Below the pieces are notes generated by a model. That model saw only the letters and a list, made by a program, of their open reading frames with translations. It made no database searches and had not been told where the DNA came from. A stretch of 64,000 bases of DNA from Hypomyces perniciosus (taxonomy: Eukaryota; Ascomycota; Sordariomycetes; Hypocreales; Hypocreaceae), in the NCBI GenBank assembly GCA_008477525.1, contig SPDT01000004.1, forward strand, positions 620,001 through 684,000. Reading direction: 5' to 3'. Shown here in pieces: positions 54,559 through 64,000 of this stretch (position 1 is the stretch's first letter; each line of letters begins with the position of its first letter). The position numbers were made by a program, and so were the translations under genes.

Positions 54559-56618
54559 ATGTTCTTTAAAAACGATAACTACCTTGTCTACCAATTCGAC
54601 GCGGAGCAGCTTTGGGTCGAGGCGTGGGGTCAGAACGCACTCCGTGTGCGCGCGACGAAGCAATGCTCCATACCGGAAGAGAATTGGGCGCTCATCGAGC
54701 AACAGCCAACAAAGCCCCAGATTGGCATAACGGAAACTTCTGCGTCTATCGTCAATGGAAAAGTCAAGGCTGTCATTTCGAGATCGGGCAAATTAACCAT
54801 CTCGAACTCTAATGGCAAGGTCTTGCTCGAAGAGTACACCAGGAATGGGTTGGATGTTACGGATCCCAATTGCAGTTCTTTGGAGGTTGAGGGGCGCGAA
54901 TTCAAGCCAATAATCGGCGGCGACTACCACCTAACCGCCCGATTCGAGAGCCTTGATCCAATGGAGAAGATTTTTGGCATGGGCCAATATCAGCAGCCGT
55001 ACCTGGATATAAAGGGCCACCAACTTGAGCTTGCGCAGCGCAATTCCCAGGCGAGTGTACCATTTGCGATGTCGTCTAGAGGTTACGGCTTCTTATGGAA
55101 CAATCCGTCCATCGGGAAAGTGTTTTTCGGGAAGAATATCATGAGTTTTGAGGCGCTTTCAACGAAGGCTTTGGATTATTGGATCGTTGCTGGAGATTCG
55201 CCAGCTGAAATTGAGGAAGGCTATGCAGGTGTGACCGGCAAAGTCCCGATGATGCCTGAGTATGGTCTGGGCTTTTGGCAGTGCAAGCTCCGCTATCAGA
55301 CGCAAGAGGAGTTGCTTGAAGTGGCTCGCGAGTACAAAAGTCGAAATCTGCCAATTGACGTCATCGTCGTTGACTTCTTTCACTGGCCGCGACAAGGAGA
55401 TTGGAAGTTTGATGCCACTTACTGGCCTGATCCAGGTATGTATTAGCCTGTCGCTATCTCGCACCATGTTCAGACCCCAAACATACTAACCTACAATAAA
55501 TAGATGCAATGATCAAGGAACTTCAGAGCTTGGGCATTGAGATCATGGTGTCTATATGGCCTACTGTTGAAAAGGAGTCGGACAACTATAAGGAGATGCT
55601 CGAGAAAGGCTATCTCATTCGGACGGACCGAGGCGTTAGAAATGGACAGAGCTATCTAACAGAAACCATCCACTTCGATCCAACCAATCCCGAGTCTAGA
55701 GAGTTTATCTGGAACACGGCTAAGCGGAACTATCACTCAAGGGGAGTGAAGATTTTCTGGCTTGACGAAGCTGAGCCAGAGTACACTGTCTACGACTTTG
55801 ATAACTACAGATATCATCTGGGGCCAAATATTTCCATTGGAAACATCTATCCCAGGGAGTACTCCCGAGCCTTTTATGAAGGTATGGAGAGGGAAGGACA
55901 AGAAAATATTGTGAATCTTGTCCGCTGTGCATGGGCCGGCAGCCAGAAGTATGGAGCCCTTGTGTGGAGTGGAGATGTTGCATCGTCCTGGAAAAGCTTC
56001 AGGGACCAACTGGCCGCTGGATTAAACATGGGATTATCGGGATTCCCATGGTGGACGACAGACATTGGCGGGTTCCACGGGGGGGATCCGGATGATGGAG
56101 AATTTCGGGAGTTGCTCGTCCGGTGGTTCCAATGGGGTACCTTTTGCCCTGTCATGAGGCTGCATGGCCGGCGGGAGCCAAAACAGCCCCAACATGGAAC
56201 GACAGGAGGTGCGAGATGCCGCAGTGGAGCCCCCAATGAGGTGTGGTCATTTGGACCCGATGTCTACGAGATTTGCAAGACATACATGGCCATCCGCGAA
56301 AACATGCGCGATTACACTCGAGGACTCATGAAGCAGGCCCACGAAAAAGGCACACCGGTCATCAGGACACTCTTTTACGAGTTTCCAAACGATCCTGTGT
56401 GTTGGGAGGTTGAGCAAGAGTATATGTATGGGGACAAGTACCTATGTTGCCCGGTGATGGAATCAGGTAAAACGACCATGGAGGTTTATTTTCCGAGATT
56501 GCCTGAAGGGGAAAAGTGGAAATCGTTTTGGAGTGACGACATCTTCTCCGGCGGTAGCAATGAGGAAGTGGCCTGTCCCCTTCATAAAATGCCCATCTTC
56601 ATTCGACACCGAGTCTAA
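54559..56618 (+). CDS. Glycoside hydrolase family 31, alpha-xylosidase/alpha-glucosidase-like, intracellular
   Basis: Exons 54559-55435 and 55504-56618 join in phase 1 for 663 residues. The GH31 nucleophile is D380 in WLDEAEPE and the acid/base is D450 in WSGDVASSW, both intact. Other family blocks are GMGQYQQPYLD, PEYGLGFWQCKLRYQTQEEL and RLHGRREPKQP. There is no signal peptide, so the enzyme probably acts inside the cell on imported oligosaccharides. The block order and length resemble the bacterial YicI-like alpha-xylosidase branch more than secreted fungal alpha-glucosidases. A C2H2-Zn2Cys6 regulator and a sugar-transporter pseudogene downstream suggest a former catabolic cluster. Exact substrate not determined. 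Confidence 0.9.
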
Positions 56619-57508
56619 GATGGTGTAGATAGACAGAGTATAGATGGCCATGAAATAAGAAGCTCATACTTTTCTGGTGACTCAAATTGTCGTGGATGCC
56701 TCCTAATGAAGGATATCCGGTCTTACACAACAGTAGATTCTCTAAGAAAACTGTTCGGTACTATTGAAAGCCAGGTTGGGGGTGCATCCTAACCCCCGAG
56801 GAATCGGGCACCGACGACGACAATGCCCAACGTCCCAGGGCCACGAGGAAACGGCTCCCCAACCACGGGCACACAAATTCCAATCATGGGCACACAACTA
56901 AACCACATTCGGAAAGCGAGCGAGCAAAGTAGTCCGGAGCGAAGCGAAGGTGTTGCTGCTTTGTCGAGCGTAAGCGTTCCTCAATAAATTCGGGCCAAGA
57001 TGGGCTGAGCTTTGGAAGAAATATTTACAGCCAATATTAGAGATTTTCCGAATGTGGTTTAGTTGTGTGCCCATGATTGGAATTTGTGTGCCCGTGGTTG
57101 GGTGCTCTCCACCTCAACCTCAACTTACCATCCTCCTTCAATTCCTCTTATTTTTCTCGGACAAAAGCAAGATCCATCCACCATCTAATCTGCACCTCTC
57201 CAACATTTTCAAATATATTATAGCTTATAAGGCTTTTACTATAGTTTATATAGCTTAGGGTCAGTTAAGCGTAAACTTTTACTATACCCTTATTAAGGGT
57301 ATCTTTTCTAAGTCCTATATCCTTCCGTAATAGTATACAGAAAGGTACAAGGTAAATAGATATACTCTATTTCCTTTATATAAGTGTTATCGCGTTTTTC
57401 TGGCGGTTTAGGGTTGAATTAGTGGTTTTTTAGCGATTCTTAAAGCAGGTAGGTTTTTCTTTATTTACCTTTTAAAGGCTAGTTATATAAAAGGTATTAT
57501 TATTCTAA
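56619..57508. other. Convergent intergenic region with a foldback element
   Basis: No gene; a perfect inverted-repeat element lies at 56858-57102, followed by AT-rich sequence (57200-57500) containing the 3' flank of the regulator gene. Confidence 0.6.
56858..57102. mobile_element. Foldback/MITE-like element with perfect 58 bp inverted arms
   Basis: Arm 56858-56915 is the exact reverse complement of 57045-57102, with a 129 bp centre that has no open frame. The arms start CCCAACCACGGGCACACAAA. No clear target-site duplication is visible; both flanks contain GCTC. Perfect identity over 58 bp implies a recent origin or gene conversion between arms. A transcript through it would form a long hairpin. 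Confidence 0.85.
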
Positions 57509-60500
57509 CTAGCTAATAGTTGCTATAATTAGATACTGTAAAGACTTTATGTAGGATTCTTCAATACCCCATATACTATATAGCTTTTCCTTCTCCCTTA
57601 TTTGTATATTCTGATTGGCGGGTATGGGAGAATAGTAACCTTTATCAAGAAGCCGAGTTCCTTCTTCCAGAAGCATCCTTGGCGCAGTCGGCTCGCGGAT
57701 ATTTCCAACATTCATAATATATCCGGACATTTTGTGGCCACGCTGCACAAAGGCCTGTATGAGCTCATCATCAATAGGGCGATCAAGATGAAGGAATGAC
57801 GGGTCTGAATGATCGTCCATCCCGGCATGATTAGCCTCTGGCGGTCCAGATGAGGTAGAAGATAAGCATGGGGGCTCATTGTTGGGCTCGAGCTCAAAAG
57901 CATCCAACCCCGCGAGCCTCTGAGATACGCAAAACGCCCATAGCACTAACGTAGCAATGTATATTGCGTACGGTTCCATGATGCTGTTACAGCTGTATCG
58001 CCGCACGTGCCAGAACAGCGCGCCGCAGTGAATGACACTTAACCTAGCCTTGAACTGATCTCGAATAACCCACTGCAACACCTGGTCACGCGCTTTGGCA
58101 TACTCTATATCGTGTGGTTTGTCAGCTTTTTGTCGTGATGATGCCGTTGCAAGTGTCACTATATGCGTTGTTGGTGCTAGAATGATGATACGGGAGAGAT
58201 GTAAATGCAGTATGCTGTGATGCTCGAACCCTGAATGACGGACTGCCCTAGTAGTAGCTAGCCAATGTAGAGCGTCAAGGGAGTCACAGGCACCATTACG
58301 CCACTTCGACATTGTTGAAGTAACTGGTGGCCAGGCTTCCTCCATGCAAGCTTGCTTGGATCGTTCTTGCGCCATGGCAGTCGGAGTCCACGAATTGATT
58401 CCAATTTGCTCGCGAATGGATATCTCCCTTGTCTTGCGATAGATGGCATTGACGAGCAGAGTGACACTAAATTCGCTGAGATCGGCTGGGGCCCGTTTCT
58501 CCATGTATAGCATTTCTAGAGCCTCTGGCATCGTTACTAGAAAGAGCCATGTCAGCTAGAAGCATAGGTTGCAATATCAATGGGACTTACCATAAGGATT
58601 TCTGGGTGTTCTCGTGCCACTGGAATTCTCCCAACTATCGTCAGAACTCGGCAAAGGGCTTTTCACATGGTCAAGCTGCATCAATACTTTAAGCCCTAAC
58701 TCATACTCAAACATGGAGTCAAGCAACTAATTATTATCAGTCGATTTTGGCATTACTTATGGGAAAGGGGGAGGGGTTAAGACATGCTTACCCATATCAT
58801 CATCCCGGTTCGTATTTCGCTTTCTCTCTCTATCCATTTTTTGCCGAACTCATCTCGACCTTTAGTAGAGTCCCAGAAGTTATTCGTCGTGGATTGATAG
58901 GACAGATAGCGTCGTTCGTGGCATGCTCCAACAAGATAATACCGTCCCAAAGAAGCCCGGCGGACGTGAGCTTTCCTTCCACAATGAAGCATACAGATAA
59001 CACACAAGATACCAGCCTGAATGATTTGCATCTTCGAGTTGGATTTCCAAACATGCTCGCCTGGCATAAGAAGCGTGTTATTGTCGTCCTCTAGGGACAT
59101 GCCGAACTTGACACGATCTAAAACATTCCACAAGAGATCCAGCAAAACATCTCCAGGCTGGTCACCCTGCAACTGTCGCGAGTACCGCGATCCAACGGCA
59201 GAAACGGCGAGCAGCAAGACCCATTCATCAGATGTGTCCTTTCCAAACATTTGTTTCCTCAAAAATGGAAAAACAGGATGGAAGCTGTGAAAGTAATGCT
59301 TAACAAACAGTTGGATTTCCGTGAAGGAGGGGAATGAAGCATAGTCCAACTGGAGAGCTTCGAGGCAAGATTGTGCTCTGATACAGTCTAGCATCTTGTT
59401 ATAGGTTGCAGCAGAGATGAGCTGCGCTGCAGGCGATGGCGTTGAACCGAAATCACCTGGCCTCGCTGTGTCAATGTTGACGGGAGCTCGGCGACTGCTT
59501 GTATTCCCGCGAAAAGGCACTCGTGACCCCGTTCCATGTACATAATACTTGCCAGGGGTCGATGTTGATGTAGTTGTGGAATCCCCACAACTGTGAGATA
59601 GTTCATCAGACTGCGTCTGTGAAATTTCGGATGGAGCTTGACTCCCACTATGAATGTCGGAGGTGACAGTTGTACCGATAGGGGAGTTCCATTTGTTGTT
59701 TGAAGTTATATCCTCGTTATGGGTAGGCTCGATAGCATTGAAGAAGAACGGAAACTCGCAGTTTGGAAGATTGAGACTTTCCTTTGTTGCTGAGAATTCT
59801 GCCAACAGCGCATCCCAGTGGACAGTTTGACCTTGATGTGACATCCAATTCACACATGAGACGTCTTGTCCAAACTGACTCCAGTCATATGGGGGCGTTA
59901 TTAAGGGGTCGAATTGATTCGTCGCGAAGCTGGTTGCCCACGTTGATTCTTCTGCTGCTCTGAAATCTCTATTCAGTGATTCATCAGTGTCTGGCTCTTG
60001 TCCCGTGACGATTTCCTGTTGGACCGATGCCACAGGATTGAATGGATCATGATCACATGCGGCAGCATCATTGCTTCTGTTCATTGTCCGATAGTCAGGT
60101 GAATTCTCATCCAAAATCGAGCCTGATTCATGTATAGTGTCCGCTGGATGTGATGCCAGCATTCGTCGTTCCTTCGACGGAGGGTATACGCATGAAATGT
60201 TTCGCTCGGAACACCTCTTACAAGCCTGTCCGCGAGAACAGCGGACACGGTTTGCAGCACATTGCTTACAGGCTCGTGCAGATGCTCGTGTCATTGGATG
60301 AACCACCACCTCATCATGTGAGGCCAAGTGACGGTTGAGAACATCGCTACACATTGAGTTAGGCAAGTGTGAGAACTTAGAGTCTGACATGTGGAAGTAC
60401 AAGTAGAACGACTACATAATCCTCTTGTACGTAGACTGTACTCACCGCCTTGAGAACCTCTTTCCACATGTCTTGCAATGAAACGGCTTTTCTTGAGTGT

Positions 60501-60597
60501 GAATCCTCACATGGCGTGTCAGGTGCTCCTGTCGCGCGAAGCTGTTGTCACACGTGGAGCATTTGAAGGATGGTTGAGGTTCATGAGAGGAAGCCAT
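57509..60597 (-). CDS. Dual-finger transcription factor: two C2H2 fingers plus Zn2Cys6 cluster
   Basis: Four exons (60446-60597, 58792-60346, 58591-58726, 57509-58536) give 956 residues with all phases closing. Two C2H2 fingers lie at residues about 10-65 ([20 protein letters not shown] and [20 protein letters not shown]; the second is split by intron 1). A Zn2Cys6 binuclear cluster follows ([20 protein letters not shown], then CSERNISC), then a long polar region and a fungal-specific transcription-factor domain from about residue 360 ([20 protein letters not shown]). This C2H2-C6 layout is confined to fungi. Its place beside a GH31 gene and a sugar-transporter relic suggests control of sugar use, but no target site is demonstrated. 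Confidence 0.9.
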
Positions 60598-61019
60598 GTT
60601 GCGAATGATGCTTGGGACGAAGCGGGATCCAATACTGCATCTACTTCAAGATTTCGATGACCGAATCCTGTCTGGCCAGGATAATGTCAGCAGGGTGGAG
60701 AGGTTGGTCCCCAGAAGCCATTTGAAGTGCCACGTGGACTGGATTTTTAGTAGATGAGGGACCGGTTAATATGGAAATAAACGGTATCCGGTTTGCCGAT
60801 GTCGGAACAGGCAAACAGGCTAGCTATTATTAGGAATTGGCCAATGCAATGAGCCACCGGCAATAAACCTCCACGTCTAGATATCACATCTTTTAGCAAC
60901 GCTTCTCAGATACAGACAATGACTTCCAGTTCAAACGTAATTCCTGACTAATCTGGCTTATGTTTTGGCTCTCGAATTGGCATGATGGTCTTGCGCCTGC
61001 GCTTCTCAATGCAAGCACC
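60598..61019. promoter_or_regulatory. Promoter of the dual-finger regulator
   Basis: 422 bp upstream of the regulator start, also the 3' flank of the transporter pseudogene, which lies on the same strand. No coding sequence. Confidence 0.55.
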
Positions 61020-62911
61020 CTAATTCATCTCTGCGTGACCATGTCCACCGGCACTTGGCTCCAGCTTCTTGAGATAGTCCTCTCCTTTTGCGCAAGCATC
61101 TACTTCATATTTTACAAACTCCCTTGCATTAACACCCCGTGCAAACACAATGTCCAATTCCTCGTACGTCTTGTCCTTCGTTTCTGGAAGTCGGAACCAA
61201 GTCCAGATAAAGAAAACAAAGGTGCACCCATCCCAGAAAAGTCCCGTCTTGCCCTTCCAGTCTCCTACTGTCGGGTTCAACATATACGGATTAATGGCGT
61301 TGCAAACGACCTGAGCGATGTAGTAGGAAATCCAGCTGAGGCAGACGCTTTTGTTCCGGAGGCGAGTAGATGACACGTCGCCGATAATTGCATAGCAGAT
61401 AGGACCGACAGTCAGGTAATAAACGAGTAGCCATACCAGCATCATACTTGCTTGCGCATAGTTGCCGGCATTAGAGTCACCAGCACCGATACTGATGAAG
61501 CCAACAGCGAGTTAGATAGCTGTAAGTCCCGCCAGGCCCTATAGGTATAGCGTGCGACGGCCAAATAGGTGAATGAGGAACCAGGATATGATTGTTCCTC
61601 GAGAGGCAATGCTCAGTCCACCCACTAATAGCTTGAATGAAATTGACGTGGGCAGTCCAGCGTGGACAAAGAAGCATGTAGGAGTACCCGCCATGGCTGA
61701 TCCACAGAAAGGCTGTGCCGCGAAAGCCATACAGGCAATTTCAGTACAGCGAAGGTTAATCCCTCTGAAGCACTGAAGATAAGAAGTCCCAGCATCGACT
61801 GACTTCTCGAGTTCGTTTGGGTGGATCATCATGGCAACTTTTTGCTTTGCGAGATGTCGTTGAGCTGGGCTGCCTAATAGGATAACGCTCTTCTCGGCCT
61901 CGTCATATTTGCCCACACGGACATAGTACCAGGGCAACTCAGAAGCAAACCACAGAATGGCGAAGAGAGGTAGCGGCCAAGCCCATTGGATAGCGAGCGG
62001 GATTCGATAAGACCATGAGCTGGTGCCGTCCGCAAATGCCGACCGAACTCCCGCCGAAATGAGGTGACCGAACGCCCAGCAAAGATTGACATATACCGTC
62101 AAATATCCTCACAGTACCATGGGGCACACTTCAGAAGCATATGCTGGAGCCATGGTTGCGAAGACACCCCAGGGAATGCCGCAGAGAAGCTAACCGACGA
62201 GCAGGTGTTGCGTATTGCGGATAGTGTAGTCAGCGGTCATCTTACACCACGGAGTATAAGGGTTAAAAAGGCACCTGAATTCCATCTCTATTCATCTCTC
62301 CTGCTGATGTCTGACGAACCATGCCTCCATCACTGATAGTTTCCTGGCCAGCCAATTTTATAGTGGTAGAGGAACGCGTCGCGTTCCTCTCCCCCACAGC
62401 TTTAGACCCTCCTTGAGTTCCACATCGCAATTTCCTTCGTTTCGCCTTAACGGAGTTTTCCGACCCAGTCCATACTATCCAACAGCAGGACTGGGAGATT
62501 GGGCGCAAAGAAGCACACAAAAATACAGCCCACCATCGCGAGCAAGGAAGCAAGCAGCACCTTTCTATACCAGAACTTGTATGTAGAATATCCGTTCGAA
62601 AACGCTCTAATAATCGTGCCAATGCTAACGGCATTGGTGACGCCGTCTTGTCAGTTCGCGGAGATCTGAAATTTGCCGCTCCGAGGATCGAACTCTCCAT
62701 AATGCTTCAAAAAGGCAGGCTGAGCGAGAAAAGAGCTGGTCAAGACAAGATCACACCCTTCCATGATAATGCATGTTGAGGGAAGGACCGACCATATAAC
62801 GGCGCGAGGATGATTACGGATGGCCTCACTGAAGGAGAGCTTATGCTCATCCTCTGCTGCCTGTTTCGCCAGCGTAGTATCCAGCTTTTCTTCAGGTGTT
62901 TCCGAGGCCAT
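61020..62911 (-). pseudogene. MFS sugar (maltose/alpha-glucoside type) transporter pseudogene
   Basis: Fragments in order match a fungal sugar porter of the maltose-permease type: N-terminal FSEAIRNHPRAVIWSVLPST, then CGIPWGVFATMAPAYASEVC, GYLTVYVNLCWAFGHLISAG, SWSYRIPLAIQWAWPLPLFA and the C-terminal PETKDKTYEELDIVFARGVN. At least six lesions break it: TGA after KFQISAN, TAA after WVGKLR, TAG before LLCGIPWG, TGA after CPMVL, TAG after RRTLYL and TAA after LTAI. About 260 bp of unrelated DNA (62219-62480) splits the gene before the GIPWG motif. CAG to TAG and CGA to TGA changes fit C-to-T decay. An intact version would import alpha-linked sugars for the GH31 enzyme nearby. Confidence 0.85.
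62219..62480. mobile_element. 262 bp insertion in the transporter pseudogene with imperfect terminal inverted repeats
   Basis: The segment starts GGATAGTGTAGTCAGCGGTC and its reverse complement starts GGATAGTATGGACTGGGTC: seven identical terminal bases, then partial identity. It sits between the NLPVLL and LLCGIPWG parts of the transporter, which are contiguous in intact relatives. Inside is a hairpin, GAGGAACGC-GTC-GCGTTCCTC (about 62366-62386). No coding capacity. Alternative: an enlarged, decayed intron. Confidence 0.5.
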
Positions 62912-64000
62912 CTCGCGATGTTCCTCATGTTCGTGTTTCTCATCAGAAGATATGATATCAATGATAGTGGGAGAATTGTCGACGCGCGGTTGTCTCTAGG
63001 AGAATGAACAAACAAGTTTCTGCGGATGCTCATGATTCATATACTCTGCTGATAGTGTCTTGGATAGCTCTCATTGTCACCAACATCCCATCCCCTGTTA
63101 ACTACACCCAACATGAGTGGCAACTAAGGCTTCGCTTGGTGTACGGAGTATGGCAAATCGAATCTACTTTCGAACCGTGTGGTTTAGCCTATACTCCGCC
63201 AGAGATCCCTCCGTGCCGAGATCCCGGTGGGGAAAATGATGTTGTATTGTCCGCAAACTTACCCAAGTTACGGCTAAGTAGCTAAATGGAGTAGTACAAT
63301 ATTACATTTTGCCGCTGCAACATACGAGGCTACAGTCTACAGATCTGAGGTAAACGAGGGGTAGTGGTTCGTGACAAGATGTTTGACGCAGTGTCAAGGC
63401 GTGTCAGCCACTGACCAAGCAAGCTGACACGGCATGTTTCTCTTCTCCGAGAATAGCCTAATGATTTGATCAGGGACCCTTGCACTCATTCATTATGGTT
63501 AAAATAGTTGTTATTGTTGATGTGTTTTTGTTCCCTGGAGTCTGACTCTCGGCTGGACGGCTCGCCCTCATCTGCCTTGACCTGGGGTGCGTAAACTGCA
63601 TTATACCTAAGTATTGGGTTACTACTAGGCACTAAATATGCTAAATCTAATCTTGAGCGATTTAAATATTGCTTGGTAAACTCCAAATAAGAATTGGGCA
63701 GTCGACTAGCTCAAGAGACTAGACGAAAAAAAAAAGAGTTATGGCATATTCAGACTGGGATAAAAAAGAGAGATCATATGGAAGCTCAGGTAGCTCGAGA
63801 GACTTCGAAATGGCCGATTGTATATTGTGAGGAGAGGGATAGGTCGGGTTTGGAAGAGAACAGAGCAAGACAGCGAGGAGCAACAAGCCTTGTACGAGGC
63901 TCAACAAGAAGAAAGCCTTTATTATTGTTCAGCCACAGTATTACACAACGAAGACTATTGAAAACATCAGAAGATGGGCGCTGAAGAGTAACTAAACACC
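62912..64000. other. Right edge, no supported gene
   Basis: Contains the former promoter of the transporter pseudogene, one TACGGAGTA at 63142, and a short hairpin CGTGTCAG..CTGACACG near 63396-63432. Open frames near 63694-63984 have no recognisable motif. Confidence 0.5.

Overview
This window is nuclear DNA of a filamentous ascomycete, most likely in the Aspergillus/Penicillium group (Eurotiales). The genes carry short introns (about 50-110 bp) with GT..AG borders and CTAAC/CTAAT-like branch sites. The gene set includes tslA, a FAR1-type protein, HET and NACHT genes, C2H2-Zn2Cys6 regulators and rhodopsin-type membrane proteins. The intergenic DNA is full of the 9-mers TACGGAGTA and TACGAAGTA. 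Exon joins below were read by eye from splice signals and frame continuity; most give lengths that divide exactly by three.

Housekeeping genes alternate with accessory ones. 1-4.5 kb: a transposon relic at 1585-2110 abuts an orphan gene that lacks a clear start. 4.6-9.9 kb: a cytosolic branched-chain aminotransferase and tslA, the trehalose-synthase regulatory subunit. 9.9-14.2 kb: a 4.3 kb gene-free stretch. 14.2-22.5 kb: RSA4 (60S assembly), a FAR1-type DNA-binding protein, MSH4 (meiotic crossover) and a MYND-finger gene with an apparent frameshift.

23.5-34.8 kb is the most interesting block. It holds a dynamin-like GTPase with a decayed duplicate of its own 3' end, and then a divergent pair sharing a 571 bp promoter. 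One member is a 1023-residue NACHT-ankyrin NOD-like receptor whose N-terminus carries a HET-s-type amyloid motif. The other is a 292-residue HET-S-like protein (HeLo domain plus two copies of the same motif). This is the layout of a fungal amyloid-signalled cell-death system of the NWD2/HET-S kind, but with an ankyrin sensor and an unexpected hydrophobic helix in the receptor. An orphan ankyrin array without a start codon and a short REI1-like paralogue follow.

37.3-50.5 kb: a seven-helix rhodopsin-type domain fused to an MFS transporter, an MDR oxidoreductase, a small presumed mitochondrial protein, SVP26 (ER-Golgi), BUD23 (18S rRNA methylation), cytosolic lysyl-tRNA synthetase in ten exons, and an ACC-synthase-like PLP enzyme. 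50.9-54 kb: a truncated HET gene running tail-to-tail into a membrane-protein gene, then an AT-rich gene-poor island.

54.5-62.9 kb looks like a small sugar-use locus: a GH31 alpha-glycosidase, a C2H2+Zn2Cys6 regulator, and an MFS sugar-transporter pseudogene with several stops and a 262 bp insertion. A 245 bp foldback element with perfect 58 bp arms lies between the GH31 gene and the regulator. The last kilobase shows no gene.
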